Part shown: positions 34,703 to 45,273 of the stretch, piece after piece | Numbering within the stretch: the first letter of the stretch is position 1 | Layout of the letters: each line of letters begins with the position of its first letter | Source: Ktedonobacter racemifer DSM 44963 | GTDB lineage: Bacteria > Chloroflexota > Ktedonobacteria > Ktedonobacterales > Ktedonobacteraceae | NCBI RefSeq assembly: GCF_000178855.1 | Contig: NZ_ADVG01000003.1 | Location: 496,001-560,000 of the forward strand | Direction of reading: 5' to 3' | Length of the DNA stretch: 64,000 nucleotides | The notes under the pieces: generated by a model | What the model was told of the DNA's origin: nothing | The model's input: the letters and a program-made list of their open reading frames with translations, nothing else | The model's database searches: none | Position numbers and translations under genes: made by a program

Positions 34703-35394
34703 GGGTTCTGTCAGAATTTAGAAGAAGGTTTGGCCCGGAAATCGTTGATGAGGTATGCTAAGAGCAACGACCATCTGACGAGGAGTGCTTCATGAACGGT
34801 CCACACTGTGCATCAGCTACCACCAAAGAACAGACCAAGAAGACATCGCTTGGCTATCGGACGTTTCGCTGCTCAGCTTGCAAGCAAACCTTCAATGAGC
34901 GGACAGGAACACCGTTCAACTTTCTGGAATACCCCACCGATATGGTTCTCCTGGTCGTCTTGTGACGGCTCCGGTACAAATTGAGTCTGCGAGACCTCGC
35001 CGAGATGTTTCTTGAGCGAGGATGGGAGTTCACCCATGAGACTGTTCGGGAGTGGGAAACGCGGTTTGCTCCACTTCTTGCAGAGCAACTCCGCATCAGG
35101 CGACGCGGACAAGCAGGGCAGTCGTGGTACATAGATGAAACCTACGTTAGGGTCAAGGGGAAATGGTGTTATCTGTATCGCGCTATCGATGCCGATGGCA
35201 ATCTCGTGGATTCGCGGTTGAGTGAGAAGCGAGACATGGACGCAGCCAAACAGTTTTTCAAGCAAGCTCTTGCCGTTGTTGGCCATGTTCCCGAGCAGGT
35301 CACAACAGATGGGCATACCTCCTATCCACGAGCAGTACGTGAAACGCTAGGCGACTGTGTGCTTCATCGAAACAATAAATATCTCAATAGTTGA
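34703..35394 (+). pseudogene. IS6-family transposase, 5' part with internal stop
   Basis: Terminal repeat GGGTTCTGTCAGAA at 34703-34716. Coding begins near ATG 34792 with a zinc-ribbon (RCSACKQTFNERTGTPF). TGA replaces an expected Trp at about 34963 (VVL-stop-RLRYKLSLRD). The DDE core follows: WYIDETYVRVKGKW, DGNLVDSRLSEKRD and VTTDGHTSYPRAV. It breaks off after RNNKYLN at 35389, where homology ends. The missing C-terminal part is at 54642 onward. Confidence 0.8.
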
Positions 35395-35629
35395 AAGAAT
35401 CGTTCCTAATTTAAACCACGTTGAGATAGGTTCTAACAAAAACGCGGGAGAGCATTCGAGTTGGAAGGAGGTGGACGTTCCTGAACATCGAGGATCATCC
35501 GCTCCCTTCTTGAACCCCTGCTAAAACGTCATTCTCTCCATTCGCTCTTGAAATGTGTATGGTATACTATTGAGAAATATACCTGTTTCACATTCAGAGC
35601 TACACAATAAAACAAAGGCATACACGCAT

Positions 35630-36190
35630 ATGCATCTCCTCATCAAACATCACTGGGACACCACGCACAAGACCTGGTCACCCACGCACTTCACCACCCA
35701 TATCGCCAGGCATGGTCGCACCCTTTGTCGCAATGGGAAACCGGATGCAGATCCACAAGGAATCATCTCCTCCCGTGGCTGGCGTCTCTCCCTTCATGGC
35801 AAGCCGCAACATATCTCCTGCAAGTCCTGTCTCCTGCATCTTGAGAAGACAGCCATTGAAACGACCCTTGTCGAGCAGTTCAGTGAAGAGGAAACACGCT
35901 TCTCTAAGAGGCGCCCCTCTCTTCTGCCGCACTTGCTCACGCAGATCACTCATGCTCGCTCGCTCCATCAAGCCCACTTGTATCTTGCCTGGGCCTGTGC
36001 GTCTGAACTTCAGGAAGACGAGATTGCCACCTATCAAGAGCACCAGCTCTTCCTTCCCCACCAATGCCTCCGACTCCTACTGCTCCTCCATACGGCAAAC
36101 GAGTCCTCCCACACTGCTCCCTCCGCTCGCCGCGAACCTTGGGCGAATGCCCAAGGTATGACAGAACCTTTTGGCTCTTGGACACATTAA
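35630..36190 (+). CDS. Hypothetical protein with Cys/His cluster
   Basis: Product of 186 aa from ATG 35630, chosen because MHLLIKHHWD begins a globular pattern; GTG 35555 would add 25 residues. Residues about 30-75 hold LCRNGKPDADP...ISCKSCLLHL, a possible zinc-binding set. The remainder is helical and Leu/His-rich. No family recognised. AT-rich sequence upstream (35540-35590) contains TATACT-like boxes. It lies between the IS6 break and the ISL3 left end, so it may belong to inserted DNA. Confidence 0.5.
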   Translation: MHLLIKHHWDTTHKTWSPTHFTTHIARHGRTLCRNGKPDADPQGIISSRGWRLSLHGKPQHISCKSCLLHLEKTAIETTLVEQFSEEETRFSKRRPSLLPHLLTQITHARSLHQAHLYLAWACASELQEDEIATYQEHQLFLPHQCLRLLLLLHTANESSHTAPSARREPWANAQGMTEPFGSWTH

Positions 36191-36351
36191 GTGTGTCTAC
36201 TTGCTTGATAGAAGAACGCTTTGTGATAGAATAACAGTTGTAAAATACTTTTGAGCCATCTGGAGGCATTTCCATAGATCCATCCTTTTCCTCTGTTTTT
36301 GCCTTTCCGTCAACGCTAGGCATTGATACCATCGAACTACATGAGCAGACA

Positions 36352-37957
36352 GTGATTGTCCATCTTCATGCCACCTCGCCAACGTCTCCTTGCCCGCGTT
36401 GCGGAATGTCTGGCTCTCGTGTCCACAGCCGCTATCAGCGCACCGTTGCTGATGTCGCCTTTGGTGGAAGGCACCTGATGCTCAAGCTCCTCGTGCGCAA
36501 ATGGGTATGTCGGGTATCTTCGTGTCCCCAACATATCTTTGCTGAGCGCTTCCCCGGATTGGTCCAGCGTTACGCACGCATGACGGAGCGGCTGAATGAG
36601 GCACTCCAATCGGTCGGAGTGACGACCAATGGCGCCGACGCTGCACGGATCTTGTCGAGGCTTGGTATGCCTACGACCGCCAAGACCATCATTCGTCGCA
36701 TTCTGCAACTTTCCCTGCCCAGTGAAGGTTCCGTCCGCAAGATTGGGATAGACGAATGGGCGTGGAAGAAAGGTCACCGTTACGCAACCATCTTGGTGGA
36801 CCTCGAACAACGACGCGTGGTGCAGTTGCTGTCGGATCGCTCGGTAGAAACAATCAAAGCCTGGCTACGCATGCACCCCGAGATCGAGATCATCTCACGC
36901 GATCGTGGAAAGCTCTTCCGCGAAGCAGCGACGGGTGGTGCTCCTCAAGCCCAACAGGTCGTCGATCGTTTTCATTTACAGAAGAACTTTGCAGAAGCTT
37001 TGGAGCAGTTCTTTCGTCACAAAACGCGTGTGCTCAAAACGGCGGCGCGAAGCTTGGCAGGAACAGCCCACCTCTCTCCCAGGACTAGGGTTCCCCAAAA
37101 AGCGGAACAGGAGCGTCGCAGGCGTCATCGCCAACGTGTCGCTGTCCACAAGCGCGTCTGGAAGCTGTTTCGAGAGGGATACCACAAAGAGCGGATTAGC
37201 GCAGTTGGCTGGGATTAGTGGTCGCAGCGTCTATCGTATCCTGCAACAGCAAGACGCGCCGCCCCCACGCCGACGGTCTCGTTCCCATTCCGTCGTTGAT
37301 CCGTATCTTTCTTACCTCACGGAGCGATGGAACCAGGGATGCCACTCTGGGGGTCAGCTGTATGAGGAAATCCGTGCTCAGGGATATCCCGGTTCGAGGC
37401 GAACGCTTGAGAGGCAGCTTCACGCGTTTCGCCCTCATGGAACGCACGTGGTCACAAAACACGTTATCACCTTAGGGAAAGCCCCTTCCGCCCGAGGCAC
37501 TGCTCTGATGATCGTTCGGCCTGCACAAAACCGCACCAAAGAGCAAACGGCCTATCTTGCGCAACTCATCCAGAGCGACTCCACGGTCGCCAAGGCCATC
37601 GCGCTGGCGCAGGATTTTGGGCAGTTGGTGCGCCAGCGTGAAGGGAAGCTTCGTTTGGAGCAATGGCAATCCGCTGTGCGGGCGCGGGCCAGTGGGATTG
37701 CTGAACTGATTGAGTTTGTTGATGGGCTGGCCGATGATGCGGAGGCTGTGGTTAATGGATGTAGCCTAACCTGGAGCAATGGCATGGTGGAAGGATTCAT
37801 CAATAAAGTGAAATGGATCAAGCACAGTTCCTATGGACAGGCTGGCTTTCCGTTGCTCCAACGCCGTGTCCTGCTTCATCCTGCTCACAGGTCTCCGTTT
37901 GGCTTAGAAAAGTTGAAGGAAGGTATTGTCAATGTACACTCCTCTGCCGCCGTCTAG
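36352..37957 (+). pseudogene. ISL3-family transposase, one frameshift
   Basis: The N-terminal zinc finger CPRCGMSG...CRVSSCPQHIF is followed by KIGIDEWAWKKGHRYATILVD, ISRDRG and VDRFHLQKNF (DDE core) up to about 37200. There the frame ends as SAVGWD-stop while homology continues in another frame: AQLAGISGRSVYRIL to about 37300, then the C-terminal part with LEFVDGL-like and SNGMVEGFINKVKWIKHSSYGQAGF. The true start may be about 25 codons upstream of GTG 36352 (IDTIELHEQTV is still in frame) but no ATG is there. A single indel near 37200 inactivates it. Confidence 0.8.
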
Positions 37958-39642
37958 CGAAGCGTTTGAACAATTCAGTTGGTTAGCTATTGAGCCATGG
38001 TATCGCGAACTCACCGTTACTCCTCTCTCTGAGGCAACCCTCCTTGCCTGGCTGACCCACTGGTCGCACCTAAGCGAACTGATGGATGAGACGATGATGC
38101 GGTTGGAGATTGCCTGGTCCCAGAATACTGCGGATCGAGCCGCAGCCCGGGGCCACCAGCGCTTCCAGGAGACCATCGCGCCACAGGTGCAGTCCTTTGA
38201 TCAGCAGATCACACAAAAGTTCCTGGCGAGTGGCTTAGAGCCTGAGGGATTTGCCATTCCCTTGCGCAATCTGCGTGCCCAGGCCGCTCTGTTCCGTGAA
38301 GCAAACCTGCCACTGCTGAGGAGGAGCAGCGCCTCTGCACAGCCTACGAGCAGCTACGTGCGGCCCAAACTGTGGTATGGGAAGGGCAAACGGTCTCTCT
38401 ATCCTCCCTGTCTGCCCTCCTTGAGCAAGCGGATCGAAAACTTCGTGAGCGCGCCTGGTACCTGATCAGCGAACGCCAACGCGCGGATCGCGAAGCGCTG
38501 GACGCACTGTGGGTAAAGGCACTCCAGGTGCGTCTGCAGATCGCACACAATGCCGGATACGACACCTATCGAGACTATCGCTGGCAGCAATTGTTTCGCT
38601 TTGACTACACGCCGGCGGATTGCTAGGCCTTTCACACCGCGGTTTCGCACCTCCTTGTGCCAGAAACGCACCCACTGTGGGAAAAGCGCTGCACACTGCT
38701 GGGGGTGGACACCCTGCGTCCCTGGGATACTGAGGTAGATCCGCGGGGCAATACCTCACCACTGCTCTCCTCCGATGGCAGGACGCGAGAGCAGCAGTTG
38801 ACCACCCTCTTTGGCTGTATTGATCCGCAGCTGGCGTCCTATGTTGAGACGATGATCCAAGAACATCTCCTGGATCTGGACGCGCGCCCTGGCAAAGCGA
38901 CCATGAACTGTACTTTTTCCCTCCCAGCGCGCCAACGACCTTTCCTCTTCGCGAATCTACAGGGATCGGTGCGCGATGTGTTTGTACTCTTGCACGAGGC
39001 AGAGCATGCTTTTCACGAGTTCGAGATGGGTCAGCTTCCCTATCTTCACCAACGCAAAGAGGGCTTCCTTCCACTCGAATTTGCCGAGGTGGCCTCAACC
39101 AGTATGGAACTCATTGGACCTATGCACCTGCACCAGGCAGGATTGTGTAGCCAGAGGCAACAAGTGCAACTCTGCATGCGACGATTGGAGAGAACCGCTA
39201 TGCACTGGCTTCCGGTCAGTGCTCGGATTGATGCGTTTCAACACTGGGTCTACGACCACCCCCAACAGGCGATGGACCCACGTGCCTGTGATCACACCTG
39301 GGCCGAGTTATCGAGGCGCTTTCTTCCCTGGGTCGATTGGAGCGGCCTGGATGAGGCGCTCAGGACGGGATGGCAGCAGGTTCAGCATATCTACTGCTTT
39401 CCCTTTTACTATATCGAGTATGCTATTGCGGCCCTTGGGGCGCTGCAAATCTGGAACAACTATCGGCAGGATCCACGTACAGCGCTGCAGCAGTATCGCT
39501 CCGCGCTCGCGCTTGGAGCCACAAAAACCTTCCAGAGCTCTTTGCGGCTGCTGGAGCGACCTTTGCTTTTGATACGACAACCATTCAGACAACAATCCAT
39601 GCCCTCATGCAAACCATTGAGGAGTGGGAAGCACAGATGTGA
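37932..39642 (+). pseudogene. M3-family oligoendopeptidase, frameshifted with nonsense codon
   Basis: Starts at ATG 37932 overlapping the transposase end by 26 nt. Homology to 560-aa M3 zinc peptidases (oligoendopeptidase F type) runs full length but over several frames: EGFAIPLRNLRAQAALFREANLPLL, a frameshift near 38320, WEGQTVSL...YRWQQLFRFDYTPADC, TAG at 38623-38625, LRPWDTEVDPRG, then the metal motif LLHEAEHAFHEFE (HExxH kept), YIEYAIAALGALQIWNNYRQDP, and a last frameshift near 39525 before FAFDTTTI. Three lesions, so dead, but decay is recent because all blocks remain. Confidence 0.82.
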
Positions 39643-40050
39643 GCACCTGACTCTCAAACAGAGATCGCAGCGGTCGAGGCCACTGCGATCCTCATGACAT
39701 GTTGCCTACACTTCTGTTGGAGGTAGAGGTCATATGGTATTCCTCCATAACTCTTTCACTTCCCGATCAGGAAAAGCAAGGAGGAGGAGTATATCGTTAG
39801 TTGCTTATCATAGCAAGCAGACACACTGAATGTGTCTAAGAACCATAAAAGATTTGGTCATCCGATTCTTCTCGTGTTTCCGATTTTACCTTCTTGTTTT
39901 GGAAGAAGCAACTGTGTCTTCTTGCATTTTGCAAGCATCTCGTTGAGGAGAAGCGGCCCGTTTTGCGAGAGCAGTCATGCGTGGAAGATGCACCCTTGTC
40001 GAGAAGCAGTACATGAAGACGAAAGAAATCATGTGAAAAGGAGGAAACGA

Positions 40051-40608
40051 GTGAGAAAACACATACTTCTCATTCAGGGTGCAGGCAATCAGCACAAACC
40101 TTTAGGCAGCGGGAAATTGGTTGCATCCCTGCGGCAACAGCTTGGCAGCGATTACCAAGTCCTGGCTCCAGATATGCCTGATCCTGACCATCCTAGATAC
40201 CTTGCCTGGAGGGATCAGATTGAGCAAGAGCTAGGCAGGCTCGATGCTGATGCCTTGCTCATTGGACACTCTTTAGGGGGTTCAATGTTGCTCAAATACC
40301 TGGCAGAAGGAACCTACCAGAAACCGATTGCCGGGCTGTTTCTGGTGGCTGTGCCCTACTGGGGCAAGCAGGATTGGGAGCTTGAGTACGCTGTGCCAGA
40401 TGATTTTGCTTCACGCCTCCTCCCGATCCAACAACTCTTCCTGTATCACAGTCGTTCTGATGAAGAAGTCCCGTTTTCTTCTCTTAGACGCTATCAAGAA
40501 AAACTGCCCCAGGCAACAGTTCGAGTGCTCGATGGGAAGGAACATTCTTTCACAGAAGGGTTGCCTCTGCTTGCTCAAGACATCAAGCGGTTGGAACCCA
40601 GAATCTAG
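40051..40608 (+). CDS. RBBP9/YdeN-type serine hydrolase
   Basis: Product of 185 aa from GTG 40051, with AAGGAGG at 40038-40044 (6-nt spacing); longer in-frame starts back to 39832 lack an SD. It has HILLIQGAGN, the nucleophile elbow LIGHSLGGSMLLKYL (Ser about 72), acid Asp in HSRSDEEVPF and His in GKEHSF. The small size and lack of a cap match the RBBP9 family of alpha/beta hydrolases; the substrate is unknown. It sits just outside the right end of the ISL3 element. Confidence 0.85.
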   Translation: MRKHILLIQGAGNQHKPLGSGKLVASLRQQLGSDYQVLAPDMPDPDHPRYLAWRDQIEQELGRLDADALLIGHSLGGSMLLKYLAEGTYQKPIAGLFLVAVPYWGKQDWELEYAVPDDFASRLLPIQQLFLYHSRSDEEVPFSSLRRYQEKLPQATVRVLDGKEHSFTEGLPLLAQDIKRLEPRI

Positions 40609-40639
40609 CTGATGCTCGTCTGCAACGAGCCTCAGTTTA

Positions 40640-40720
40640 GAGGTAGGGCTAGGATCTCTGCAAAAATCTATCACAAGGCAGCCTTGTGATAGATTTTTGC
40701 AGAGATCCTAGCCCTACCTC
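40640..40720. repeat. 81-bp near-perfect palindrome with 40-bp arms
   Basis: Arms 40640-40679 and 40681-40720 are exact reverse complements separated by one A. The arm starts GAGGTAGGGCTAGGATCTCT. Related sequence GAGGTCGGGCTAAGATC occurs at 62090-62106 on the minus strand (15 of 17). It lies between the RBBP9 stop (40608) and the DinB stop (41005), which converge. It could be a bidirectional terminator or two head-to-head transposon ends left after excision. Confidence 0.85.
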
Positions 40721-40906
40721 AGCAAGAGAGGAAATCGAGGGAAGAAAATGTCGGGAGCCCATATCGATTTCGACGTTGCCACAAATCGATTCAAATCTCA
40801 AGGTGCTTGGCTTCTGTCTTCCTTCTGTTCTCTCTTTCCCCGGAAAACGTTCTCCTCGCAACCTGTGATCGCTTCACCGCTTTGCTTGCTTTTCCCACAC
40901 ATCACC

Positions 40907-40949
40907 GAAGCGGGCATTCTTCCATTTCTTGCACAGAAATGCCCGCTTC
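40907..40949. terminator. 12-bp hairpin between convergent genes
   Basis: Arms GAAGCGGGCATT (40907-40918) and its complement (40938-40949) around 19 nt, 56 nt after the DinB stop on the minus strand. Weak T content downstream. Confidence 0.45.
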
Positions 40950-41004
40950 CTTCACAAGCCCATCCCAAAAGTCTGGGACGACTCATGTCTTCTCTGAAAA
41001 AGCT

Positions 41005-41577
41005 TCAGGCGCGGGGATGGAGTTCACGACTCTGGCGCATGATTTCACGGAGCTGGCCGAGGTGATCGGCATTGTGGGAGAGTCCGAAGAGGAAGCGCCC
41101 GATGGCGTTGAGTTCGCCAACGCGGAAATGCGTGAAGGTGACATCAAGGTGCGGCTCGTCGGGCCAGGCGTCGAGCATGGCTTTGCACATGCGCCGACTT
41201 TCTTCCAGGCGCTGGCGAATCTGCTCGACGCTCTTGACGGTCTCCCAATAGACCTCGTAGCGCGAGCGACCTTCGACCGGCAGACCGCGAGCTAGCACCA
41301 GGGCCAGCGCCGCGGCTTCCTCTGAGGAAGCCGCGGCGTGTACGATGACGTGGCCGAGCGTCCATGGCAGATGAACCTCTTCAGGCTTGCCAAAGGCATC
41401 ATTGGCCTGCGGGTCATCGGGCACAAATACCACATCCGCGTCCACCGCGCCGGCGATACTCTCTTGCATGGTATCAACCATTTCGTCGGTCTGCCGATAG
41501 AGATCAGCTTTGGTCAGGCCTGCCGCCAGCTCCGCGAATGTTTTGGAGCCGTTCTTCACCGAGCTAAAATCGAGCAT
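41005..41577 (-). CDS. DinB-family (DinB_2-like) protein
   Basis: Product of 190 aa from ATG 41577 (GGAGA upstream; in-frame ATG 41637 lacks an SD). Four-helix bundle pattern with possible metal His residues in GHVIVHAAASSEEAA and LSHNADHLGQLREI. The spacing fits the three-His site of DinB/YfiT metalloproteins, which include thiol-dependent S-transferases. Last gene of a minus-strand run RidA - hydrolase - DinB, with gaps of 129 and 99 nt. Confidence 0.75.
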   Translation of the reverse strand: MLDFSSVKNGSKTFAELAAGLTKADLYRQTDEMVDTMQESIAGAVDADVVFVPDDPQANDAFGKPEEVHLPWTLGHVIVHAAASSEEAAALALVLARGLPVEGRSRYEVYWETVKSVEQIRQRLEESRRMCKAMLDAWPDEPHLDVTFTHFRVGELNAIGRFLFGLSHNADHLGQLREIMRQSRELHPRA

Positions 41578-41676
41578 AGGGAATCTCTCCATTCTCTTGT
41601 AGTCAGGAGCACTGGCTACAACGTGTGTTCCTAACATAACAGCTTGCGTGACACTGGGCCAGTTTCAAATTGGGAT

Positions 41677-42540
41677 TTACCTCGAACCAGTCAGGAAGCC
41701 GTCAACCAGATCGGCAATTTCATCGGCGGCCGTATCCAACGCGAAGTGGCCACCATCGACGATATGGACTTCTGCATTAGGCACATCGCGGCGGAACGCT
41801 TCCGGTTCGGAATCATCAAACGAGAGTTCGTACGTTCCCCAGATCACGAGCAGGCGCGGCTGAGTTTTGCGCATCCATTCCTGCCATTTGGGGTAGGAAG
41901 CGACGTTGGATTGGTAATCGTAAAACAAATCGCTCTGGATGTCCGCCTGACCCTGCTGGGAAAGGAAACGGAATTCATCGATCCACAGATCAGGATCGTA
42001 GCGCTCGACCTGGGGGTCGTTGCCCACATGCCGCGTACGCGTGGTGGCTAGTGAGAGCAGATTCGAGCGCAACGTTTCCTCATATCTGGCGCGGTCGGCC
42101 CAAAAAGCGCGGCGGGGGTTCCAGTTTTCCCCAAGACCGCTATCATGTGCCACGGCATCCTGAACGATCAGCGCTTGCACGCGCTCCGGGTGAGCAAGCA
42201 CCATGCGAAAGCCAACAGGACCTCCGTAGTCTTGCATATAGAGGCTGTACTGCGTCAGGCCGAGCGCCTCGGTGAAATGCTCCATCACCGTCGTAATGTG
42301 GTCGAATGTGTAGGCAAATTGTGTATGATCAGGCCAATCGCTATGGCCGAAACCCGGATAATCCGGAGCGATCAGGTGATAGCGGTCGGACAGGCGTTGC
42401 AACAGCGGTTCAAACATCCGCGAAGAGGATGGTATGCCGTGAAGCAAAAGCAAGGCAGGGGCGTCATTGGGCCCGGCCTCCCGGTAGAAAATGGACAGGC
42501 CATCGACCTGCACAGTGCGATAAGACACAGGGTATTTCAT
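41677..42540 (-). CDS. Alpha/beta hydrolase, epoxide hydrolase / haloalkane dehalogenase-like
   Basis: Product of 287 aa from ATG 42540 (AAAGGAG, 7-nt spacing). Oxyanion motif LLLHGIPSSS, nucleophile elbow YMQDYGGPVGFR with Asp instead of Ser, a helical cap (about 140-220) and His in DGGHFALDTAADEIA. The Asp nucleophile points to hydrolysis through an ester intermediate, as in epoxide hydrolases and haloalkane dehalogenases. Middle gene of a RidA - hydrolase - DinB run, perhaps a detoxification unit. Confidence 0.85.
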   Translation of the reverse strand: MKYPVSYRTVQVDGLSIFYREAGPNDAPALLLLHGIPSSSRMFEPLLQRLSDRYHLIAPDYPGFGHSDWPDHTQFAYTFDHITTVMEHFTEALGLTQYSLYMQDYGGPVGFRMVLAHPERVQALIVQDAVAHDSGLGENWNPRRAFWADRARYEETLRSNLLSLATTRTRHVGNDPQVERYDPDLWIDEFRFLSQQGQADIQSDLFYDYQSNVASYPKWQEWMRKTQPRLLVIWGTYELSFDDSEPEAFRRDVPNAEVHIVDGGHFALDTAADEIADLVDGFLTGSR

Positions 42541-42669
42541 CGGATGCTCCTTTTGATGTTCGTGAGTCAGAACCCGACCCGAGGCCAGCAGTGCTTTTCC
42601 TTCCTTGCGCTGCGGCGACGAGAGGATGGCTCTTTCCAGATTGCCATGCGTGTGAATGATCCTTCGCAT

Positions 42670-43164
42670 TTAAGGAGTGACTTCAAAAATCACTTCTAAT
42701 TCTATCGGCATCCCGAGTGGCAGACTTGCAACTCCTAGCACGATCCGGGTCGATATTTTCGCTTCTCCGAAAACTTGTACCAGCATTTCCGAGGCCGCAT
42801 CGGCAACTTTCGGATGCTCCCGGAAATCGCCATCCGTGGCAATCGACACGCCAAGCCTGACCACACGGCTCACCTTGTCGAGTGAGCCTAAGTGGCCGCG
42901 CGCCGCCGATAGCACATTCAGGCAGGCGATGGCGGCGGCTTTACGACCGTCCTCTACGGTCAGTTCCGCGCCAAGCCGCCCAAGATAGGCGGGCTTGCCG
43001 CCCGCTACCGGCAACATCCCGCTGAGAAAGAGCAGGTTGCCGGTTTGCACGACCTCCACATACGCGCCCAACGGTGTGGGAACTGGGGGAAGCTGCATGT
43101 TGTGGTCATGCAACCGCTGTTCTGCGCCAGCCTGCACGGTGTGAGATGATACAGGGGTGTTCAT
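42670..43164 (-). CDS. RidA/YjgF-family protein
   Basis: Product of 164 aa from ATG 43164 (AAGGAG, 6-nt spacing). It has the RidA fold pattern: TPLGAYVEVVQTGNLLFLSG, an alpha segment with NVLSAARGHLGSLDKVSRVVRL and a final ASLPLGMPIELEVIFEV. The N terminus is longer than in classic RidA (about 130 aa). In canonical RidA a conserved Arg binds the substrate carboxylate; here the matching region reads ISTRIVLGVASLP, keeping an Arg. It may hydrolyse enamine/imine intermediates or act as a related lyase. First gene of the RidA - hydrolase - DinB run. Confidence 0.82.
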   Translation of the reverse strand: MNTPVSSHTVQAGAEQRLHDHNMQLPPVPTPLGAYVEVVQTGNLLFLSGMLPVAGGKPAYLGRLGAELTVEDGRKAAAIACLNVLSAARGHLGSLDKVSRVVRLGVSIATDGDFREHPKVADAASEMLVQVFGEAKISTRIVLGVASLPLGMPIELEVIFEVTP

Positions 43165-43696
43165 AGAATTCTCCTTTTCAGAGCTTCGCTTCCTTCGCAT
43201 TGTTTTTCGTTCCACTCCTCGGGAAAGTGGCCAGAAGGTGACGCGTGAAGCACCATCTGATGCCACAATCAGCGTTCCTCACCCGCCATATCGGTTCCTG
43301 GGCAGACGCGCCTGGAACGGCAGCGAAAGAGACTTGTGTGTCTGGTTTACTTTCGTGAGCCTGCGATTGCCGCCCTCTCCTCAAAAGTTCGCTGAAAGAG
43401 GAGCAGGAACGAATGGTTCTCTGCTTACTCTAGCACGCGCGCAAGGAGAGAGGTGCCCAAATTCTTGCGCGAGAGCACCAGATTCTTGCGCTGTTACCGA
43501 TAGGGGCTGGGGAGGGGGTAGGGCTAGGAGTGCGCCTGTTTGCTTATCGAGGAGTTGCTCAAAGAGTCGTACTTAAGTAGTGGTACGAGGGGTAAGCGGC
43601 CTGCGTCCAGCAGTGGCACTGTTGGTGGTGGGAAGCCCGCTGACAATGTACCGGATGGGTCTAGCCGAAAGGGCCATCGGGCTACCCCTGCGACCT
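43165..43696. other. Gap before the IS110 gene
   Basis: No gene seen. It includes G-rich GGGTAGGGCTAGGAG at about 43516-43531, resembling the arm of the 40640 palindrome, and two copies of TTCTTGCGC near 43461 and 43482. Confidence 0.35.
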
Positions 43697-45113
43697 ATGC
43701 TGACGAATGGGGCGCTGCCTCTGCTTCCGCAAGAAAATCTCTATGTTGGGGTAGATATCGGGAAATTTCGACATGTTGCCGGTTCCTCTCACGAACGTTG
43801 CTTGTGCGCCATGAACGCTTTGAAGGCTGCCCCACCTGTGTCTTTGAACATTCACGTGAAGGCTTCCGCTCTTTTGTCGATCACCTTCAGGAGTATGTGC
43901 CGCTCGAACAGGTCACTGTTTTGTTGGAACACACTGGTCATTACCACCGGCTTTTAGAACAATACCTGCTCGTTCTGGATATTACCGTGTACCGCGTGCA
44001 TGTCCAAAAGCGAGCGGAGGGCATGCTCAAAACGGATAAACGGGATGCACTGAGCCTCGCCAATGCGCTTTACACCCAGCTTGAACTAGGGGCCCAGGTT
44101 CAGGACAAAATGCAATTAGTGCGCCGGATTGTGCCTCCAACCAGTGCTGCTGCTCAACTCCAAGGTGTGATGCGCCATCGGTATGAACTGAGCCATATGA
44201 GTACCCAATATCGCAATAAGTTAACAGCGATTTGCGATCAACTCTTCCCGGAGCTGGTCCAAGTCTTCCACGATCCGAATCTCCCAACAGCCCTCGCCTT
44301 TCGCTCTGCGTTCCCGACCCCACATGCTATTGCCGTGGCTTCTCTGGACGACTTACGTGCGGCTCGTCAGAGAACTTTTTCTTCCGATGCCCAACTGCTC
44401 GAGCTTCAGCGGTTGGCCGACAAAACCATTGGAGTCACTGATCTTGATCGACAACGGGGTCTTGTGCTTGAACAAGGATTGCTGATCAAAGAACTTCAGC
44501 TTATTCAGCAGCACCCGGAGGACCTCCAGACGACTATCATGGATATTGTCCAAAACTGTCGAGAAGGTCAGATCTTACTTTCCATCCCTCCGATCGGGCC
44601 GGTACAAGCTGCAACCATCATTGCCACTGTCGGTAACATTGCCAATTTTGCGAAGGCATGTGAACTCAAATCCTACTTTGGCTGGGCTCCGAGAAAAAAA
44701 AGACTGGGGTCACCATGGATCGAACCAATCTCTCAACGCGAGGGGTCCGTCCCATGAAACAAATGCTCTTTCTGATGGCTCCGCGGGCAACGCCCTTGAT
44801 TGTAAATGGGCCAGGATCTATCAGCGCTTGCTCCCTTGTTTGTGCACCTACGACGAGAAGACGAGGGAGTATCGAGGAAAGAAAAAGGTGCTCGGAAGAA
44901 TAGCAGGGCAGATGGCTTCAATGATTTATGCCTTGCTCAAAACGGATCAGGAAACACTGAGCCAGGTGCCTCCAGGAGACCCCCCTCCTCCTCCGCTGCT
45001 CTATGACCTATGACCCAGAAGAGGTCCATCGCAAACATCAAGAAGGCTCCTATCGCTCGCTCAAGCCCAATACGCTGCCCAGAAAGATTCTTCAACTTCC
45101 AAGCAAGTCGTAG
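43697..45113 (+). pseudogene. IS110-family transposase with multiple frameshifts
   Basis: DEDD-type recombinase in pieces: LYVGVDIGKFRHVAG (first catalytic Asp), a frame change near 43790 to LLVRHERFEG, the main body to GWAPRKK, an 8-A run at 44694-44701 after which homology moves frame (KTGVTMDRTNLSTRGVRPMKQ with the IS110 Ser region), and another change near 44790 to WARIYQRLLPCLCTYDE. A 7-bp tandem duplication TATGACC at about 45002-45015 then shifts the tail YDPEEVHRKHQEGSY. At least four lesions. Terminal repeats not identified. Confidence 0.82.
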
Positions 45114-45176
45114 TGCCCTCTCAAGAGGAGCCTCCTCGTTTGCTTCCTCCAGCCACGAGGGAAAGGGGGTAGGGAA

Positions 45177-45204
45177 GCCTCAAGCTTCCAGAAAAGCTTG
45201 AGGC
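45177..45204. terminator. 11-bp hairpin after IS110
   Basis: GCCTCAAGCTT (45177-45187) pairs with 45194-45204 around 6 nt; GGGGGTGG follows instead of T. Confidence 0.45.
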
Positions 45205-45273
45205 GGGGGTGGAGGGGGGCGTCTCAGGAGATGCAAGCTATACAGGCTGCAAATCTGAATCAAGCTGTTGTGC

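Larger units (their letters stand above)
36173..39844 (+). mobile_element. ISL3-type element enclosing transposase and M3 peptidase
   Basis: Left terminal repeat at 36173 reads GGCTCTTGGACACATTAAGT and continues GTGTCTACTTGCTTGATA. The right repeat, read inward from 39844 on the minus strand, is GGTTCTTAGACACATTCAGT then GTGTCTGCTTGCTATGATA. They match over about 35 bp with few differences. Between them are an ISL3 transposase and an M3 peptidase gene, both broken. I find no clear 8-bp target duplication (AACCTTTT versus ATAAAAGA). Confidence 0.65.

Noticed and set aside
44694..44701. A-AAA-AAA slippery heptamer in the IS110 gene, in phase for -1 frameshifting into the correct C-terminal frame
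   Set aside because: The productive frame does continue after the run, but the same gene has at least three other lesions, including a 7-bp tandem duplication, and IS110 elements are not known to use frameshifting. A homopolymer indel is simpler.
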